Assembly (NCBI RefSeq): GCF_007859915.1
Contig: NZ_SJPM01000001.1
Location: forward strand, 299,502-363,501
DNA length: 64,000 nucleotides
Reading direction: 5' to 3'
DNA from: Neorhodopirellula pilleata
GTDB lineage: Bacteria; Planctomycetota; Planctomycetia; Pirellulales; Pirellulaceae
Shown: positions 43,974 to 52,449 of the stretch, one piece after another
How positions within the stretch are numbered: position 1 is the first letter of the stretch
How the letters are laid out: each line of letters begins with the position of its first letter
Notes under the pieces: model-generated
Database searches by the model: none
What the model was told of the DNA's origin: nothing
What the model saw: only the letters and a program-made list of their open reading frames with translations
Position numbers and translations under genes: made by a program

Positions 43974-45431
43974 GTGCTCACAATCGCCGTAATCAGCTAC
44001 CTTGCGTTGACCATTGTCATCGGGTGCGTTGCCGCCCGAAGGGTTGATGGTGCGCGGGACTTCATGGTGGCGGGACGTTCGCTGCCGCTCTACATGAATT
44101 TCGCTTGCGTCTTCGCGACATGGTTCGGGGCCGAGACAGTCTTGTCCGTTTCGGCCACGTTTGCCGGCGAAGGTTTGCGAGCGATCCCTGGTGATCCGTT
44201 CGGTTTTTCGTTCTGCCTTGTCTTGGTCGCGTTGTTTTTCGCCAAGGCTTGGTACCGGATGGACTTGCTGACGATCGGTGACTTTTATCGAAAGCGATTC
44301 GGCAAGACGACGGAGGTCTTCACGTCCGTCGTCATCGCCATGTCATATCTCGGTTGGGCGGCGGCGCAGCTCACCGCCCTCGGATTGGTGATCTCCGTGC
44401 TCGGTCAAACGGCCGGATGGCCGGGGTTGACGATCAACCACGGCATCATGATCGGTGTGGTCATCGTGGCCTTTTACACGGTCATGGGCGGGATGTGGTC
44501 GGTCGCGTTGACCGATATGATTCAAACCTTCGTGATCATCGTCGGCCTAATCGTCGTCGCGACCCTGATGGCTCGCGCAGCCGGAGGTGCCGATGTGGTG
44601 CTGTCGTCGGCGTACGAGAGTGGACGTTTGCAGGTCTTTCCCGATACCGGTGCCCGTGATTGGCTCGTATACATCGCGGGCTTTCTGACGGCGGCGTTGG
44701 GATCGATTCCGCAACAGGACGTGTTCCAGCGGGTTACCAGTGCCAAAGACGAAAAGACAGCGGTTCGCGGGACTTTGTTGGGCGGGATGTTTTACTGTAT
44801 GTTCGCGTTCGTGCCGATGTTCATCGCCTACGCGGCCGTTGTCATCGATCCAGAATACTTGGCCCAATTCGCCAGCGAAGACAACCGCGAAGTCCAACGG
44901 GCGTTGCCTTCGGCGATCATGTTGTCAACGCCGTTTTGGGCTCAGGCTTTGTTTTTAGGTGCACTCGTATCGGCGATCCTTTCGACCGCAAGCGGTACGC
45001 TGTTGGCCCCCACCAGTTTGATCGTCGAGAATGTCATCAAGCCGTTCGCACCTGAGATGAGCGACCACGTGATGTTGCGATGGTTGCGAGTGGTGCTGTT
45101 GATCTTTGCCGGTGTCGCACTGTACCAAGCCCTCAGCAGCAACAACACGATGTACGAGATGGTGCAACAAGCCTACAGCGTTCCGTTAGTCGGAGCACTC
45201 GCACCGTTGGCAGTCGGATTGGCTTGGAAGGGTGCCACGACCCAAGGCGCCTTGTGTAGTATCGTCGCGGGCGTGAGTACGTGGTTGCTGGTCGGTTATT
45301 TCTCGCCTGACTTCATCGTGCCTTCTCAACTGTGTGGCTTGGCGGCAAGCTTGATCGCCATCGTCGTCGGTTCGCTGTTGCCCCAAATGAGCGGCGGTGG
45401 CCCAGCGACTACTCCTCACCCGTCTGAGTGA
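43974..45431 (+). CDS. Sodium/solute symporter (SSS family)
   Basis: I place the start at GTG 43974: GGAT (43961-43964), within the end of the decarboxylase gene, is a suitable ribosome site, whereas the longer frame from 43896 overlaps the decarboxylase by 71 bp. The 485-aa product has about 13 hydrophobic helices. SSS features are VAGRSLPLYMNFACVFATWF, YRKRFGKTTEVF, a VMGGMWSVALTDMIQT segment and SIPQQDVFQRVTSAKDEKTA. The substrate is unknown; operon context suggests an amino acid or polyamine. Confidence 0.88.
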   Translation: MLTIAVISYLALTIVIGCVAARRVDGARDFMVAGRSLPLYMNFACVFATWFGAETVLSVSATFAGEGLRAIPGDPFGFSFCLVLVALFFAKAWYRMDLLTIGDFYRKRFGKTTEVFTSVVIAMSYLGWAAAQLTALGLVISVLGQTAGWPGLTINHGIMIGVVIVAFYTVMGGMWSVALTDMIQTFVIIVGLIVVATLMARAAGGADVVLSSAYESGRLQVFPDTGARDWLVYIAGFLTAALGSIPQQDVFQRVTSAKDEKTAVRGTLLGGMFYCMFAFVPMFIAYAAVVIDPEYLAQFASEDNREVQRALPSAIMLSTPFWAQALFLGALVSAILSTASGTLLAPTSLIVENVIKPFAPEMSDHVMLRWLRVVLLIFAGVALYQALSSNNTMYEMVQQAYSVPLVGALAPLAVGLAWKGATTQGALCSIVAGVSTWLLVGYFSPDFIVPSQLCGLAASLIAIVVGSLLPQMSGGGPATTPHPSE

Positions 45432-45479
45432 ATGCTACGCGGTTGAACCCAAACGTCGGCTAAAGAGAGCAACGAAGCC

Positions 45480-45935
45480 TTAGGTTCGCGAGATTTGCCA
45501 ACGCGGCACTTTCCAAATCGGCACCTGCCGTTTCATTTCGACGATGAACTCATCGATGAACCGGATCGCTTCGTCGCGATGTTCGCCCGCGACTTGTAAG
45601 ACGAACGAGCATTCGCCGGCCGCCACGAACCCTTCACTGTGATCGACATCCACGGCGAGTATGCCGTGTCGTTGAGCCTGGGCGGCGGCCAATCGCGTTA
45701 ACTCGCGAGTCGTCATGGGTTGATAGACTTGGTACTTCAAACCCTCGATCGGCTTTTCACGAGCGGCGTTTAGGTCTTCCACGTCGATAGATTTTTCATT
45801 CGGCCGGACGATCCCTCGAAACATGATGACCGCACCGGCGTTATCAATCGACGCCGGCGGGAACGGATATGGCGAATGGATCGGCCCGTTGGTCACGCGG
45901 ACTTCAACGAGCGTCTCAATGGGGCGTTCATCCAC
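45480..45935 (-). CDS. moaE: Molybdopterin synthase catalytic subunit MoaE
   Basis: The protein has 151 aa. GAVIMFRGIVRPNEK near residue 34, YQVYQPMTTRELTRLA, and HSEGFVAAGECSFVLQVAGE are MoaE segments. The C-terminal EMKRQVPIWKVPRW carries the two catalytic lysines. With MoaD it converts precursor Z to molybdopterin. The start overlaps the moaD stop by 8 bp. Confidence 0.94.
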   Translation of the reverse strand: MDERPIETLVEVRVTNGPIHSPYPFPPASIDNAGAVIMFRGIVRPNEKSIDVEDLNAAREKPIEGLKYQVYQPMTTRELTRLAAAQAQRHGILAVDVDHSEGFVAAGECSFVLQVAGEHRDEAIRFIDEFIVEMKRQVPIWKVPRWQISRT

Positions 45936-46194
45936 CGCTAATCAATCCGATCAAAGCGACTTCGTCATCAGCCTCGATGAGCGATTCGGGTGCTGCGAAT
46001 TCTTGATTGACGGCCAACCGGCTGACCGCGATCGACGGCTCGAGCGCGGGATATTGCCTTACCAGTTCGGAGATCATGTCGGACACTCGGATCGGAAATT
46101 CAACGTTGCTGACCAAAGCCTCGTTGGCTTGAAGCGTTAACGCCTGCGGGCCAAAGACAAGGATTCGGCATGACGGGTTGGTGGGGATTTTCAT
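45928..46194 (-). CDS. moaD: Molybdopterin synthase sulfur carrier MoaD
   Basis: The protein has 88 aa from ATG 46194 (MKIPTNPSCRILVFGPQAL); an in-frame ATG at 46212 adds six residues and lies right at the edge of the palindromic element. The ubiquitin-like fold pattern and the C-terminal Gly-Gly (VALIGLISGG), which becomes a thiocarboxylate, identify MoaD. It is between moaA and moaE, as in many genomes. Confidence 0.9.
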   Translation of the reverse strand: MKIPTNPSCRILVFGPQALTLQANEALVSNVEFPIRVSDMISELVRQYPALEPSIAVSRLAVNQEFAAPESLIEADDEVALIGLISGG

Positions 46195-46214
46195 TGATGA
46201 CTTCGTTTCCATTT

Positions 46215-46316
46215 AGAGCCTATCCGAAAAGGGGTCTGACCCTTTGGGGGCGAGTCAATTTTCGTTGCTTTTCTGGTTTCGCGGGAGAGGGTCAGACCCC
46301 TTTTCGGATAGGCTCT
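46215..46316. repeat. Palindromic GGGTCAGACCCC element, copy 2
   Basis: Perfect 29-bp arms (46215-46243 and 46288-46316) enclose a 44-bp centre. The inner arm AAAAGGGGTCTGACCC equals copy 1 at 1597, and the outer arm (AGAGCCTATCCG) is different. The centre resembles the reverse complement of copy 1's centre (GGCGAGTCAATTTTC versus GGCGAATCGATTTC). The right end abuts the moaA stop (TAA at 46316-46318, minus strand), and the left end lies 2 bp before the possible moaD start at 46212. Confidence 0.88.
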
Positions 46317-47296
46317 TAGCCTCCGATCGCGTGCATGGGACGAGATGGTCGCAGGAACGTCAGATCGTCGGTACCGTGGCCGGCTCGTTTGGCGGTGATG
46401 GCGGCGACGATCAAATCACGGATCGGCTGGTCGTCTTCACTAGTACGCAACAAGGCACGCACGTCTCCGTTGTCTTCGCCGAACAAACAATTTCGCAGCT
46501 GACCGTCCGCCGTGATGCGAAAGCGATCGCAACTGTGACAGAAAGGCTCGGTCACCGATGCGATCACGCCCACCCGACCATGGCCGTCGGCGAATTCATA
46601 GTCTTTCGACGGTGACGAGGTGTTCGCCGCAACAGGCTTCAGTGGTCCGAAGTGATCCGCAAATCGTCGCAAAATCTCTTTCGCCGAAAAGACGGATGTT
46701 TCGTCCCATTGACCGTCACTGTCGAGCGGCATGAACTCGATGAACCTGATCGGGATATCCGTTCGTCGTGTGAATTCGCCGAACGCGGTGATCTGGTGTT
46801 CGGTCAAGCCTCGCATTGCGATCGAATTGATTTTGACCCGCATCCCGATCTCGTGGGCCGCGTTGATGCCGCAGAGAACTCGGTCGAGTTCATCACGACG
46901 GGTTGTTGTTTGAAACGAAGCCGCGTCGAGTGCGTCCAGACTCACGTTGACGTATCGCAACCCGGCCGCGAAAAGTTCCTCAACTTGATCGGCCAGAAGA
47001 ACGCCGTTGGTCGTCAGCGCGATCTTGCCAAGACCTTCGATACGGCTTAAGGATCCGACCAGACGATGCAATTGAGATCGAACGAGCGGCTCGCCTCCGG
47101 TTAAACGCACGTCATCGACGCCCAACGAAACGGCCACTCGGGTGAATCGCTCGATCTCCTCGAACGTCAAAATCTCGCTGCGGGGTTGATAGTCGGGGGT
47201 ATGCTCGGGCATGCAGTAAGTGCATCGCAGATTACAGCGATCCGTGACGCTGATGCGAAGACTACGGTGAACTCGCCCAAAGCGATCGACTAACAT
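46316..47296 (-). CDS. moaA: GTP 3',8-cyclase MoaA
   Basis: I start at ATG 47296 (MLVDRFGRVHRSLRISVTDR), 5 bp after the stop of the upstream SMP-30 gene; a longer frame to 47353 would overlap it. The 326-aa radical-SAM protein has the N-terminal cluster CNLRCTYC, the SAM-binding VRLTGGEPL, and the C-terminal cluster motif CHSCDRFRITADGQLRNC. The last residues are Gly-Gly (HAIGG), as is usual and needed for activity. First step of molybdenum cofactor synthesis. Confidence 0.95.
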   Translation of the reverse strand: MLVDRFGRVHRSLRISVTDRCNLRCTYCMPEHTPDYQPRSEILTFEEIERFTRVAVSLGVDDVRLTGGEPLVRSQLHRLVGSLSRIEGLGKIALTTNGVLLADQVEELFAAGLRYVNVSLDALDAASFQTTTRRDELDRVLCGINAAHEIGMRVKINSIAMRGLTEHQITAFGEFTRRTDIPIRFIEFMPLDSDGQWDETSVFSAKEILRRFADHFGPLKPVAANTSSPSKDYEFADGHGRVGVIASVTEPFCHSCDRFRITADGQLRNCLFGEDNGDVRALLRTSEDDQPIRDLIVAAITAKRAGHGTDDLTFLRPSRPMHAIGG

Positions 47297-47301
47297 TCCA
47301 T

Positions 47302-48381
47302 TTACTTCATGCGGACGCGGCAAAGGTTGGCATCGTTGGTGATGAATAACCATGACTCACTCGGGTCGAACGTGCAATTGCTGGTCCGTCCACCGGTTAC
47401 AATTCGGCCGATCAGCTTGCCTGCGGGCGTCATCACGTAAATTCCTCCCGGGCCGCTGCCGAACAACGTGCCGCTGGAATGCACCGCCATCCCGTCGGGT
47501 AGACCGGGGAATTCTTTCATGAACTCCGATGCGTCGGCCAGTTCTCGTTGGGGCCCCAGCTTACCATCTTCCTTGAGGTCGAATGCGACCCACACCGGTC
47601 GCTGCGGATCGCTTTGAGCGATGTAAAGCGTTTTTTCATCCGGCGACAAACCGATTCCGTTAGGGCGAGTCATCTCAGTGGTCAATAACTCGATCTTGCC
47701 ATCGGCCGAACGCCGATATACGCCAAAATGATCGAGCTGTCGCAGTGGATCGCTTTCACGGTTGGGAAGGCCATACGGCGGATCGGTGAAGTACAGGTTG
47801 CCCGCTTGGTCGAATACCAAGTCGTTGGGGCTGTTGAGCCGTTTTCCATCATATCGATCGGCGAGGGTCAACTTGCCGCCTCCGGGCGTCAACATGGAAA
47901 CGCGGCGATCCCCGTGTTCGCACATGCACAGTCGGCCTTCGCCGTCGAGCATCAAACCGTTGCTGCCCGGTTCGAGTCCGTAATAGGAAACCCCGGTGTA
48001 GCCGCTCGGGTTCATGAACGTGTCGATGCCGCGACCGGGCGTCCAGCGAAAGATCGTGTTTCGCGGAATGTCCGAGAACAACAAGCATCCCGATTCGAAT
48101 TCGCATCCATCGACGCTCGCGTTGCTCGGTACCCATACCGGCCCTTCGGTCCAGGTAAACCCGCTGGCTAAGACTTCGATCTCGGCATCCTCGCCGATCA
48201 GGTTATTGAACGACGAATCCAACGATTCGATCCGCCCAAGGGTTCGGTACAGCGGGGTGGTTTGAGAGTAGGCTTGAGGCATTTGAGAGACCATTGCGAT
48301 GCCCGAGATCGCAACGCAGAGAAGTAGGTGACGCATGATGGGGGACGTGGGTGAGAGGAACCGTTTGGTGGGTGTCATCAT
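47302..48381 (-). CDS. SMP-30/gluconolactonase family secreted protein
   Basis: I choose ATG 48381, preceded by GGAG at a spacing of 8; the frame continues to 48429. The 359-aa product has a signal peptide (MRHLLLCVAISGIAMVSQMP, about residues 16-40) and a six-bladed propeller typical of SMP-30/LRE: ASGFTWTEGPVWVPSN near residue 75, DGKRLNSPNDLVFDQAGNLY near residue 155, and MTRPNGIGLSPDEKTLYIAQ. The conserved Glu of TEGP and Asn of NSPND and RPNG are the metal ligands. A lactonase activity on sugar acids is likely. No link to the moa genes downstream is expected. Confidence 0.88.
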   Translation of the reverse strand: MMTPTKRFLSPTSPIMRHLLLCVAISGIAMVSQMPQAYSQTTPLYRTLGRIESLDSSFNNLIGEDAEIEVLASGFTWTEGPVWVPSNASVDGCEFESGCLLFSDIPRNTIFRWTPGRGIDTFMNPSGYTGVSYYGLEPGSNGLMLDGEGRLCMCEHGDRRVSMLTPGGGKLTLADRYDGKRLNSPNDLVFDQAGNLYFTDPPYGLPNRESDPLRQLDHFGVYRRSADGKIELLTTEMTRPNGIGLSPDEKTLYIAQSDPQRPVWVAFDLKEDGKLGPQRELADASEFMKEFPGLPDGMAVHSSGTLFGSGPGGIYVMTPAGKLIGRIVTGGRTSNCTFDPSESWLFITNDANLCRVRMK

Positions 48382-48459
48382 CTTAATCGCTCCGACGCCC
48401 GAGCGGTTGGGGGTTCCTTTTTTTACCACAAGGCGCCAACCAACGAGCGACTAGGTAAT

Positions 48460-48506
48460 GGCGACTTTTAGTCGCCAATCAGGATGCGTCGACTGAAAGT
48501 CGACGC
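48460..48506. repeat. Two short GTCGAC-type hairpins
   Basis: GGCGAC-TTTTA-GTCGCC (48460-48476) and GCGTCGACT-GAA-AGTCGACGC (48486-48506) stand side by side in the gap between the SMP-30 and MscS genes. Both have AGTCG(A/C)C arms, so they may be two copies of one small repeat. They could also act as a terminator for the MscS gene on the minus strand. Confidence 0.6.
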
Positions 48507-48511
48507 CACGT

Positions 48512-50356
48512 TCAGAACGCTTCCTGCAATTGCCGCGTCTGAATCGTCAAGTTGCGATCGGGATCGTCGGTCAAGTAGACCGATTGCGTCGGGAAGGCGA
48601 AATCGATGCCGGCTTCATTGAATCGTTCCAAGACCATTCGATTGACCCGTGTGGCGTGGTCCAAGTAGCTGAACCAACCGCGTTCCGTATCACGTTGAAC
48701 ACGGTTGGACTCCCGGTCCATCATGTACCAATAATCCGCACGCAGATTGAGGTAGTACGCCCCAAACCGATCAAACCAAACCTTCGGCGGATGAGCTTCC
48801 AGATCACTTTGGCCATCGCTGACGATGTCGTCGCTCGTCAGAATGTCTTGGAGTATTGAGATCGCTTCGTCGACTTTTTGGGGCGGTGTGTCGTAAGTGA
48901 TTTGGACGTCCATCATGCGTCGCAAATATTTTCGCATCGATAAGTTCTCCACGGGATTGTCGATGAACTTCATGTTCGGCACCGAGAGAATCTCACCGGA
49001 CAGCAGACGAATGCGAGTCACCTGCAACGAGACATCCTGAACTTCGCCGATCTCGCGATCAAACTTTACCCAATCGCCGTCGAGAAACGGTCGGTTGGCG
49101 AAGATCGTCAACGCTCCAAACAGATTTTTAACGGCGTCCTGCGCGGCCAATGATAACGCCAAGGCGACGATACTGAACCCGCCGATCAGCGCGGCGACGT
49201 TCCATTTAAAAACGTTTTGAAAAACGAATAATAGAAGTACGATCGTCGCGATCACCCGCAGGCTGCGACGGACGACCAGTGACATCATCCGTGCGTAGGG
49301 ATCCGTATTGTTAAAAAAGCTTCTTCGAACGCCCAGACACATCAATTCAATGACGCTGACGAGCATATAAACGCCCGCAAGCACGATGGCGGCCTCGATG
49401 ACATTCCAGCGGAAGTTTGAAAGCACGGGATGCATATAGATTTTCGCCGATCCGATGGCGAAACCGAAAACGGTCACCAAAATCACCGCCGGAATCATCA
49501 AGCTAGTCAACATCGGCGTGATTAAATCGTCGCCGCTATTTTCGCGTTTGTCAATTAAATGATTGACGAGCTTGTAGATCAGCCAACCGCACGCGATGCC
49601 GCCCAGAGCCCACGTCAGCGCGAGCAGCCAATCCGACGTGGCGGTTTTTTGGAAGGTCGGTTCGACGACGCTAAGAAACAACTGCCCTTCGCGTTGCTTT
49701 TGCGTTCGCGGTGGAATGTCTTTCATGCTGTCGAGCAACTTGTCGACACCTTCGGCGGTATTGGGGCTGAATATCCAACGACCATCTTGATGAACCAATA
49801 CGATGCGTCCCTGGGGAGCTTCGCCCAAGGCATCGTAAGCCCACGCGTTCTCGATCCCACGAGGGAATAGTTCGTAGCGGCTAGTCTTTTCCTGCTCAAC
49901 CGTCTTTTCGCCGGGAAGCAAACCGGGCGTGATTTCAGGAAGTCGATCGAAGACGCGGAACAAGTCCCTCGCGACTTGCTCTTTCTGATCGGTGGTATCG
50001 GGCAAACAATCCGTTGCACGAGAGAACGGTTCGAGTCGTCCTTGAACCACGTGATTCATTGCTTCCAAGAAAGTCATCACGGTGTCGCGGGGGCTCGCCT
50101 GTGAATCATATTCGGGAGATTCGACGCTCGGTTGATGCCCGGCGGGCTTGAACCAATCGAGCATCGCGTCGCCCCCGGATTCCATCAACTCGAAAAAACC
50201 AACTTGAGTCGATTTCGGACGACCGCCGTCAGGTTTGCTCTCCCCCGAGGATAGCAGCGACTGAGCCGACGTCACCGATGCCAGTCCGGTGGTGAGCAGA
50301 AGAGAAACGATAAGCCGAGAAAACATAAATGCTGCCGAAGCGAGACGGAAAGACAT
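48512..50356 (-). CDS. MscS-family mechanosensitive channel, enlarged
   Basis: The protein has 614 aa. A signal peptide (MFSRLIVSLLLTTGLASVTS, starting at residue 11) is followed by a periplasmic region of about 220 residues (SPRDTVMTFLEAMNHVVQGR and so on). At least four membrane helices lie between about 240 and 410. The pore helix region is AALIGGFSIVALALSLAAQD near residue 390, followed by NLFGALTIFANRPFLDGDWV and the MscS beta domain with VQDVSLQVTRIRLLSGEILS and VPNMKFIDNP. This is a large MscK/YnaI-like layout, releasing osmotic pressure. Confidence 0.92.
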   Translation of the reverse strand: MSFRLASAAFMFSRLIVSLLLTTGLASVTSAQSLLSSGESKPDGGRPKSTQVGFFELMESGGDAMLDWFKPAGHQPSVESPEYDSQASPRDTVMTFLEAMNHVVQGRLEPFSRATDCLPDTTDQKEQVARDLFRVFDRLPEITPGLLPGEKTVEQEKTSRYELFPRGIENAWAYDALGEAPQGRIVLVHQDGRWIFSPNTAEGVDKLLDSMKDIPPRTQKQREGQLFLSVVEPTFQKTATSDWLLALTWALGGIACGWLIYKLVNHLIDKRENSGDDLITPMLTSLMIPAVILVTVFGFAIGSAKIYMHPVLSNFRWNVIEAAIVLAGVYMLVSVIELMCLGVRRSFFNNTDPYARMMSLVVRRSLRVIATIVLLLFVFQNVFKWNVAALIGGFSIVALALSLAAQDAVKNLFGALTIFANRPFLDGDWVKFDREIGEVQDVSLQVTRIRLLSGEILSVPNMKFIDNPVENLSMRKYLRRMMDVQITYDTPPQKVDEAISILQDILTSDDIVSDGQSDLEAHPPKVWFDRFGAYYLNLRADYWYMMDRESNRVQRDTERGWFSYLDHATRVNRMVLERFNEAGIDFAFPTQSVYLTDDPDRNLTIQTRQLQEAF

Positions 50357-50425
50357 AGCCGTCTGCTATCGGTTGCAATGTTCATGCCAATGTGATTCTC
50401 GCCTAGTTCGGCGAGGCAATTGCCA

Positions 50426-52279
50426 CTAGTGCAAGTAGTTTACCTGCACAAGCGCTTCGTAATCGAACTGCTTATCGAAACCATCTCGAAGAGGAATCGC
50501 CATGGCTGGGGTGACGATGAAGTCGTTCTTTTTGCCGAAGACAAAGTGCGCTCCGAGCGTCGTGTTAACGATGTCGAAGTTGTTTTGTAGGGCGGTGTAG
50601 TCAAACGTGTTTTGCGTGATGAGGTCAGCATCTTGCAATGTAGTTGTGTAATGCAATTCCGCGTTGCTGATCACCGCGTTCAGACCGTTGTCCGATTGGG
50701 CTCGTTGATACAAAAGACAGTGAAGAGAAAAGTCCAAGTGCATCAAGTTGGAATCCGTGAACACACCGACCTGCTCGAGGGTTCCCAAACCAGGATCGTT
50801 GAGGTTGTTGTTGACGTGAACGGGGTCGCCGTTGGCAGCGAGATCCAATTGCATGTAGGCCTGAGCGGTCCAGTCGCCCCAACGCTTGAGCACCGACGTG
50901 AACGGTTGAATTTGAACCGTTTTGTTTTCGATGTTGACCAGATCAAACCCGTCCATTGTGATCTCGGTATCGTCGGCGGTGGGGATGGACACGCCCAAAC
51001 CTCCTACCCACATGAAGTCATTTCCTCGGAACAGCGAGGCTTTCCCGATAAACGCGACATTTCCCACTTCCATGTCGCGTGCTTCCGCGTCGTTGAGACT
51101 TTGGCGGCTACCATAGGTGGCAGCGACCGGTAAACGAACTTCCATCGAGAAAAGATCTTCGACGACCACGCGTTCCATGCCGACGACAAAACGGCTGATA
51201 TCCCCCAAACCGCCGACGAAGTCATTGAAGAAGCTGTAGTTGAAGAAAGCTCGGTCGCGAATCTCAGGGCTGTAGTTCTCAGAAATTTTGACTCGTCGAA
51301 CGCTCACCCCAGGACTGGGGACCGGACGGAGTTCGCCGTCACCGCCACCACCGATGCCTCCGAGGCTGCGAGTGTACACATAATTGTAGTACCACAAATC
51401 ACCGTCCAGCGGATCACCGGCAACCGCGTCCGTTCCCGTCGAGCCGTTGGTGTAAACGATCGTTCCACCGTCATAAGTAAAACCGGGTCCGGGAGCCAAG
51501 GGTGCGTCGGTCGGCGGCAATGGTTCAGCCAGATCATAGGTGTCGATGAAGGAATCGTTTCCCGCCACATCAAATCCGGGTCCGACGGAGATCAAGTCCG
51601 GAAAATTGGAACCGCCGGGTGCGATCAGGTCAAAGGTAGGATTGGGAGACCCGAAGCCAGCCGCATAGCCGCTCGAGATGACTCGAATCGTTGTGTTGAA
51701 CTGCGCAAACCCGCCGCCGGCGAAATCGCCAATGACCGTTGGAGCCGCCGAAAAAGAGCTTTGCGTGCTCGCAAAACTCGATTGAAAATCCGATGCATTG
51801 ATGTTGTCAAAATTGTTCGTCGCCGGAGTATCGTCGGGTGCCGCAGCGGGAGGATCGTTTTCGGACTGCGCCGGCGGCACTTCATCCGAGGGTGTTTCCG
51901 ACGGATCATCCGTTACCGGCGGATCGAAGGGCTGCGACGGTTGCCCCATCGGTGCCGACATCCCCGGTGAAAGCGGAATGGAGTCGTGATACCAACTCGG
52001 TGGCACAGGTGCCGAAGGACTCATGGGACCGTGCGGATAAACGTGCGGGTTGCAGTCGCTCGGTGGACAGTGCTGAGGGATCGTCGGTGGGCAAGCTCCG
52101 TTCCAGTGCGCGTCCGCCGCCGCCAAACGGGACCGTTCCACGACCGAACCGCCCGCCGAGAACGCTATTCCCAACCCAATGCTGGCCAAAAGACGCAAAC
52201 GACGCTGGACGACGCTGGGTGACATTCTGGATGACGGCATCATGGCCTCGGGACGGATTCGATTAACAAAACGGGACAA
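50426..52279 (-). CDS. Putative outer-membrane beta-barrel protein
   Basis: The protein has 617 aa; the start may instead be one of the Met codons at residues 13-14. A signal-like segment (LRLLASIGLGIAFSAGGSVV) is followed by a Pro-rich region with Cys-Pro motifs (about 60-150). From about residue 330 alternating polar/aromatic strands dominate (FFNYSFFNDFVGGLGDISRF, VGGLGVSIPTADDTEITM, WTAQAYMQLDLAANGD), ending in VQVNYLH. This suggests a porin-like barrel similar to planctomycete proteins of unknown function. I cannot name a family. The 5' side faces the 162-bp repeat array. Confidence 0.65.
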   Translation of the reverse strand: MSRFVNRIRPEAMMPSSRMSPSVVQRRLRLLASIGLGIAFSAGGSVVERSRLAAADAHWNGACPPTIPQHCPPSDCNPHVYPHGPMSPSAPVPPSWYHDSIPLSPGMSAPMGQPSQPFDPPVTDDPSETPSDEVPPAQSENDPPAAAPDDTPATNNFDNINASDFQSSFASTQSSFSAAPTVIGDFAGGGFAQFNTTIRVISSGYAAGFGSPNPTFDLIAPGGSNFPDLISVGPGFDVAGNDSFIDTYDLAEPLPPTDAPLAPGPGFTYDGGTIVYTNGSTGTDAVAGDPLDGDLWYYNYVYTRSLGGIGGGGDGELRPVPSPGVSVRRVKISENYSPEIRDRAFFNYSFFNDFVGGLGDISRFVVGMERVVVEDLFSMEVRLPVAATYGSRQSLNDAEARDMEVGNVAFIGKASLFRGNDFMWVGGLGVSIPTADDTEITMDGFDLVNIENKTVQIQPFTSVLKRWGDWTAQAYMQLDLAANGDPVHVNNNLNDPGLGTLEQVGVFTDSNLMHLDFSLHCLLYQRAQSDNGLNAVISNAELHYTTTLQDADLITQNTFDYTALQNNFDIVNTTLGAHFVFGKKNDFIVTPAMAIPLRDGFDKQFDYEALVQVNYLH

Positions 52280-52449
52280 CCGTCATCACTCTGACGGTCG
52301 ATTCAACCCTCACTATCGGATCACCCTCCCTCGGGGAATCATCATAATTGGTGTGATCGGAAGCCGGTCTTTGGCATTCTGACGCCGCTTTGTCAAACTG
52401 TACCGATTAACCAGCCTGGTTGATTTCAATACGTCGATCGAGGTTCAAC
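52280..52449. other. Upstream region of the outer-membrane protein gene
   Basis: 170 bp, no gene. It should contain the minus-strand promoter of the 617-aa protein. No repeat or strong hairpin was seen before the tandem array begins. Confidence 0.4.
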
